Below are positions 62,042-64,000 of a stretch of 64,000 nucleotides of DNA, in pieces. The DNA lies in the NCBI RefSeq assembly GCF_003634695.1, contig NZ_RBWV01000002.1, forward strand, positions 1 to 64,000. The letters run 5' to 3'. The position numbers and the translations under genes are program-made. This DNA comes from Motilibacter peucedani (GTDB taxonomy: Bacteria; Actinomycetota; Actinomycetes; Motilibacterales; Motilibacteraceae). Under the pieces are notes generated by a model. That model was not told where the DNA came from and did no database searches. It saw only the letters and a list, made by a program, of their open reading frames with translations. Every line of letters starts with the position of its first letter. Position 1 is the stretch's first letter.

Positions 62042-63556
62042 GTGGCCGTAGCCGACTGGTTCCTGACCGACGAGCGCCCGTGGACCGAGGGCAACTCGGT
62101 CGTGCCCCTCGTGCACGGCGAGGAGTACTTCGCCGAGCTGCACCGCTGCCTGGAGCAGACGCGGCAGGGCGACCTGGTGCTGTTCACCGACTGGCGAGGC
62201 GACCCCGACGAGCGGCTCACCGACGACGACGACAGCTCGGTGGGCGCGGTGCTGTGCCGGGCGGCGCGGCGAGGGGTGGACGTACGCGGCCTGATCTGGC
62301 GCTCGCACCTGGACAAGCTCGCGTTCAGCGCCGAGGCCAACCGCCACCTCGGTGACGAGATCGAGGCCGCCGGCGGCGAGTGCCTGCTCGACATGCGGGT
62401 GCGCACCGGCGGCTCGCACCACCAGAAGTTCGTGGTGCTGCGCCACCCCGGCCGCCCGGAGCTCGACGTCGCGTTCGTCGGCGGCATCGACCTGTGCCAC
62501 AGCCGCCGCGACACCGCCGAGCACCTCGGCGACCCCCAGCCGGTCGACATGGCCGCGGTCTACGGGCCGACGCCGCCGTGGCACGACGCGGCGGTGGCGC
62601 TGCGCGGGCCGGCGGTGGCCGACGTCGAGAGGGTGTTCCGGGAGCGCTGGGACGACCCGCAGCCGCTGACCCGCAACCCCGCGCGTTGGCTCAGCGAGCG
62701 GCTGCACCGCGACGACCGCCACGCCGACCGCCTGCCCGACCCGCTGCCGGCGCCGGCACCCGCCGGGAGCCTGCCGGTGCAGCTGCTGCGCACCTACCCC
62801 TACCGGCTGCGGGGCTACCCGTTCGCGCCGCAGGGCGAGCGCACAGTGGCGGCGGGCTACGAGAAGGTGCTGGCCCGGGCCGAGCGCATCGTCTACGTCG
62901 AGGACCAGTACCTCTGGTCGGCCGAGGTCGCGCGCTCGTTCGCGACGGCGCTGCGCCGCTCCCCCGAGCTGCGGGTGGTCGCGGTGCTGCCGCGCTACCC
63001 GGACCAGGACGGCCGGTTCTCCAAGCCCCCGAACCTCTACGGCCGCGAGCAGGCGCTGCGCATCATCCAGGAGGCGGCCGGCGACCGGTTCTCGGTCTAC
63101 GGGCTCGAGAACCGGCACGGCACGCCGGTCTACGTCCACGCCAAGGTCTGCGTCGTGGACGACGCCTGGGCGACGGTGGGCTCGGACAACTTCAACCGGC
63201 GATCGTGGACCCACGACTCCGAGCTCAGCGCCGCCGTGGTCGACGAGGACTACGCGCGCTCGCTGCGCCTGCGGCTCATGGCCGAGCACCTCGACGCGAC
63301 CGACGCGGAGCGGGCGGCGCTCGCTGACCCGGTCGCGGCGTACGAGGCGCTCCGACGCTCGGCCCAGCGCCTGGAGGCGTGGTACGCCGGTGGCCGCCGC
63401 AGCGAGCGGCCGCAGGGACGACTGCGCCCACTCGCCGACCCGCCGCTCTCAGCGGCGACCCGGCTGTGGGCGCAGTGGGCCTACCGGGTCGTCTACGACC
63501 CGGACGGGCGTCAGTTCTCGCGCAGGATCGCCAGCAGGCGCAGCAGCTCGATGTAG
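62042..63556 (+). CDS. Phospholipase-D-like (HKD) protein
   Basis: 504 residues. Two HKD motifs are visible: GGSHHQKFVVLRHPG (about residue 122) and YVHAKVCVVDDAWATVGSDN (about 364), the second complete, the first slightly atypical with the Asp less clear (LDVAFVGGIDLCHSRRDT). Cytosolic, no signal peptide. It belongs to the PLD superfamily of phospholipases, cardiolipin synthases and nucleases; activity is not fixed. TACCCT (62031-62036) ends five bases before the GTG, suggesting a leaderless mRNA. Its 3' end overlaps the convergent BI-1 gene by 46 bp. Confidence 0.88.
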   Translation: MAVADWFLTDERPWTEGNSVVPLVHGEEYFAELHRCLEQTRQGDLVLFTDWRGDPDERLTDDDDSSVGAVLCRAARRGVDVRGLIWRSHLDKLAFSAEANRHLGDEIEAAGGECLLDMRVRTGGSHHQKFVVLRHPGRPELDVAFVGGIDLCHSRRDTAEHLGDPQPVDMAAVYGPTPPWHDAAVALRGPAVADVERVFRERWDDPQPLTRNPARWLSERLHRDDRHADRLPDPLPAPAPAGSLPVQLLRTYPYRLRGYPFAPQGERTVAAGYEKVLARAERIVYVEDQYLWSAEVARSFATALRRSPELRVVAVLPRYPDQDGRFSKPPNLYGREQALRIIQEAAGDRFSVYGLENRHGTPVYVHAKVCVVDDAWATVGSDNFNRRSWTHDSELSAAVVDEDYARSLRLRLMAEHLDATDAERAALADPVAAYEALRRSAQRLEAWYAGGRRSERPQGRLRPLADPPLSAATRLWAQWAYRVVYDPDGRQFSRRIASRRSSSM

Positions 63557-64000
63557 AGCCAGACCACGGTCGAGGTCAGGCCGAACGCCGCCAGCCAGGA
63601 GTAGCGCTCCGGCAGGCCGTTGCGCACGCCCTGCTCGACGAAGTCGAAGTCGAGCACGAGGAAGGCGCTCGCCAGGGCGACGCCCGCCGCGCAGAGCAGC
63701 AGCCCGATGCCGCTGACGCCGTAGAAGCCCCAGCCGCCGCCGACCCCGAACAGCGAGCCGACCAGCGAGGCCAGCGCGATGCCGAAGTAGGCGAGGCCCG
63801 CCACCGAGACGATCTTCAGGAACTTCGGGGTGGCGCGCACGACGCCGGTCGCGTAGAGCGCCAGCATCGAGCCGAAGGCAACGAGCGTGCCGATCACGGC
63901 CTGGCTCACGATGCCGGGCCACTGGGCGTCGAAGACACCGCTGATGCCGCCGACGAACAGGCCCTCGGCGGCCGCGTAGGCCAGCACGAGACCGGCGCGC
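63511..64000 (-). CDS. Bax inhibitor-1/YccA-family membrane protein (5' end beyond window)
   Basis: The last 163 residues of a BI-1 family protein. Visible stretches are AGLVLAYAAAEGLFVGGISG, FGSMLALYATGVVRATPKFLKI, LVLDFDFVEQGVRNGLPERYSW and VVWLYIELLRLLAIL, with five to six membrane helices. The aspartates in FLVLDFDFVE match the pH-sensing pair of bacterial homologues. The gene runs off the right edge of the window, so the start is not seen. It converges on the PLD-like gene. Bacterial BI-1 proteins can leak Ca or protons. Confidence 0.93.
   Translation of the reverse strand, partial: RAGLVLAYAAAEGLFVGGISGVFDAQWPGIVSQAVIGTLVAFGSMLALYATGVVRATPKFLKIVSVAGLAYFGIALASLVGSLFGVGGGWGFYGVSGIGLLLCAAGVALASAFLVLDFDFVEQGVRNGLPERYSWLAAFGLTSTVVWLYIELLRLLAILREN

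Overview
The window is about 72% GC, tightly packed, and comes from an actinobacterial chromosome. Evidence for this is a mycothiol S-conjugate amidase (Mca), coenzyme-F420-type oxidoreductases, the actinobacterial families DUF4245, DUF4307 and DUF4287, a PIN-PhoH protein, a short-chain-type cis-prenyltransferase, many GTG starts and several apparently leaderless genes. The genus cannot be named from the sequence alone. Several blocks (DUF4245-glpX, fumC, phoH, uppS, the YyaL-type thioredoxin protein, mca-DUF4307-greA) are neighbours in many actinobacteria, including the Rv1080c-Rv1100 part of Mycobacterium tuberculosis. This is therefore mostly core chromosome with accessory genes slotted in.

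Layout. 0-11 kb: the end of an IS481-type transposase, DUF4245, glpX and a PfkB sugar kinase, an ABC exporter with a lipoprotein, a large secreted propeller/phosphoesterase protein, a NodIJ-like ABC exporter and an M48 peptidase. 11-16 kb: a methionine block (cysteine-containing leader peptide, metY, metX) followed by fumC and a small LapA-like membrane protein. 16-25 kb: phoH, uppS, a YyaL-like protein, a TetR regulator with two matching operators beside a membrane protein, a CaCA-type exchanger, and a MarR regulator. 25-33 kb: carbohydrate genes (glucose dehydrogenase, GH15, two GT4 glycosyltransferases flanking an alpha/alpha-toroid protein, and a secreted glycosidase with a Lys/Ala repeat). 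33-43 kb: mca, DUF4307, greA, a MarR/EmrB-type efflux pair, an AAA/VWA pair and a second MFS transporter.

43-53 kb: a PAS-GGDEF-EAL protein, a transsulfuration/repair block (metB, msrA, cbs), a LacI regulator divergent from a GH51 arabinofuranosidase with a perfect 20-bp palindrome between them, an SGNH hydrolase and two F420-type enzymes. 53-57 kb is the accessory part: two 119-bp hairpin repeats, then a DUF222-HNH gene whose promoter carries a LexA-type SOS box, then a decaying SDR/HTH-regulator pair. A diverged inverted relative of the repeat lies at 37.9 kb. 57-62 kb holds a leftward gene string: ABC ATPase, large membrane protein, stand-alone YcaO, adenosine-deaminase-like enzyme. The window ends with a phospholipase-D-like gene and a truncated Bax-inhibitor-1/YccA gene.

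The most interesting signals are the leaderless cysteine leader peptide before metY, the SOS-box/DUF222/hairpin-repeat locus, the ABC-YcaO-deaminase string with no RiPP precursor in sight, and four operators that can be paired with named regulators. All motif positions were found by eye; none has been checked by database search.
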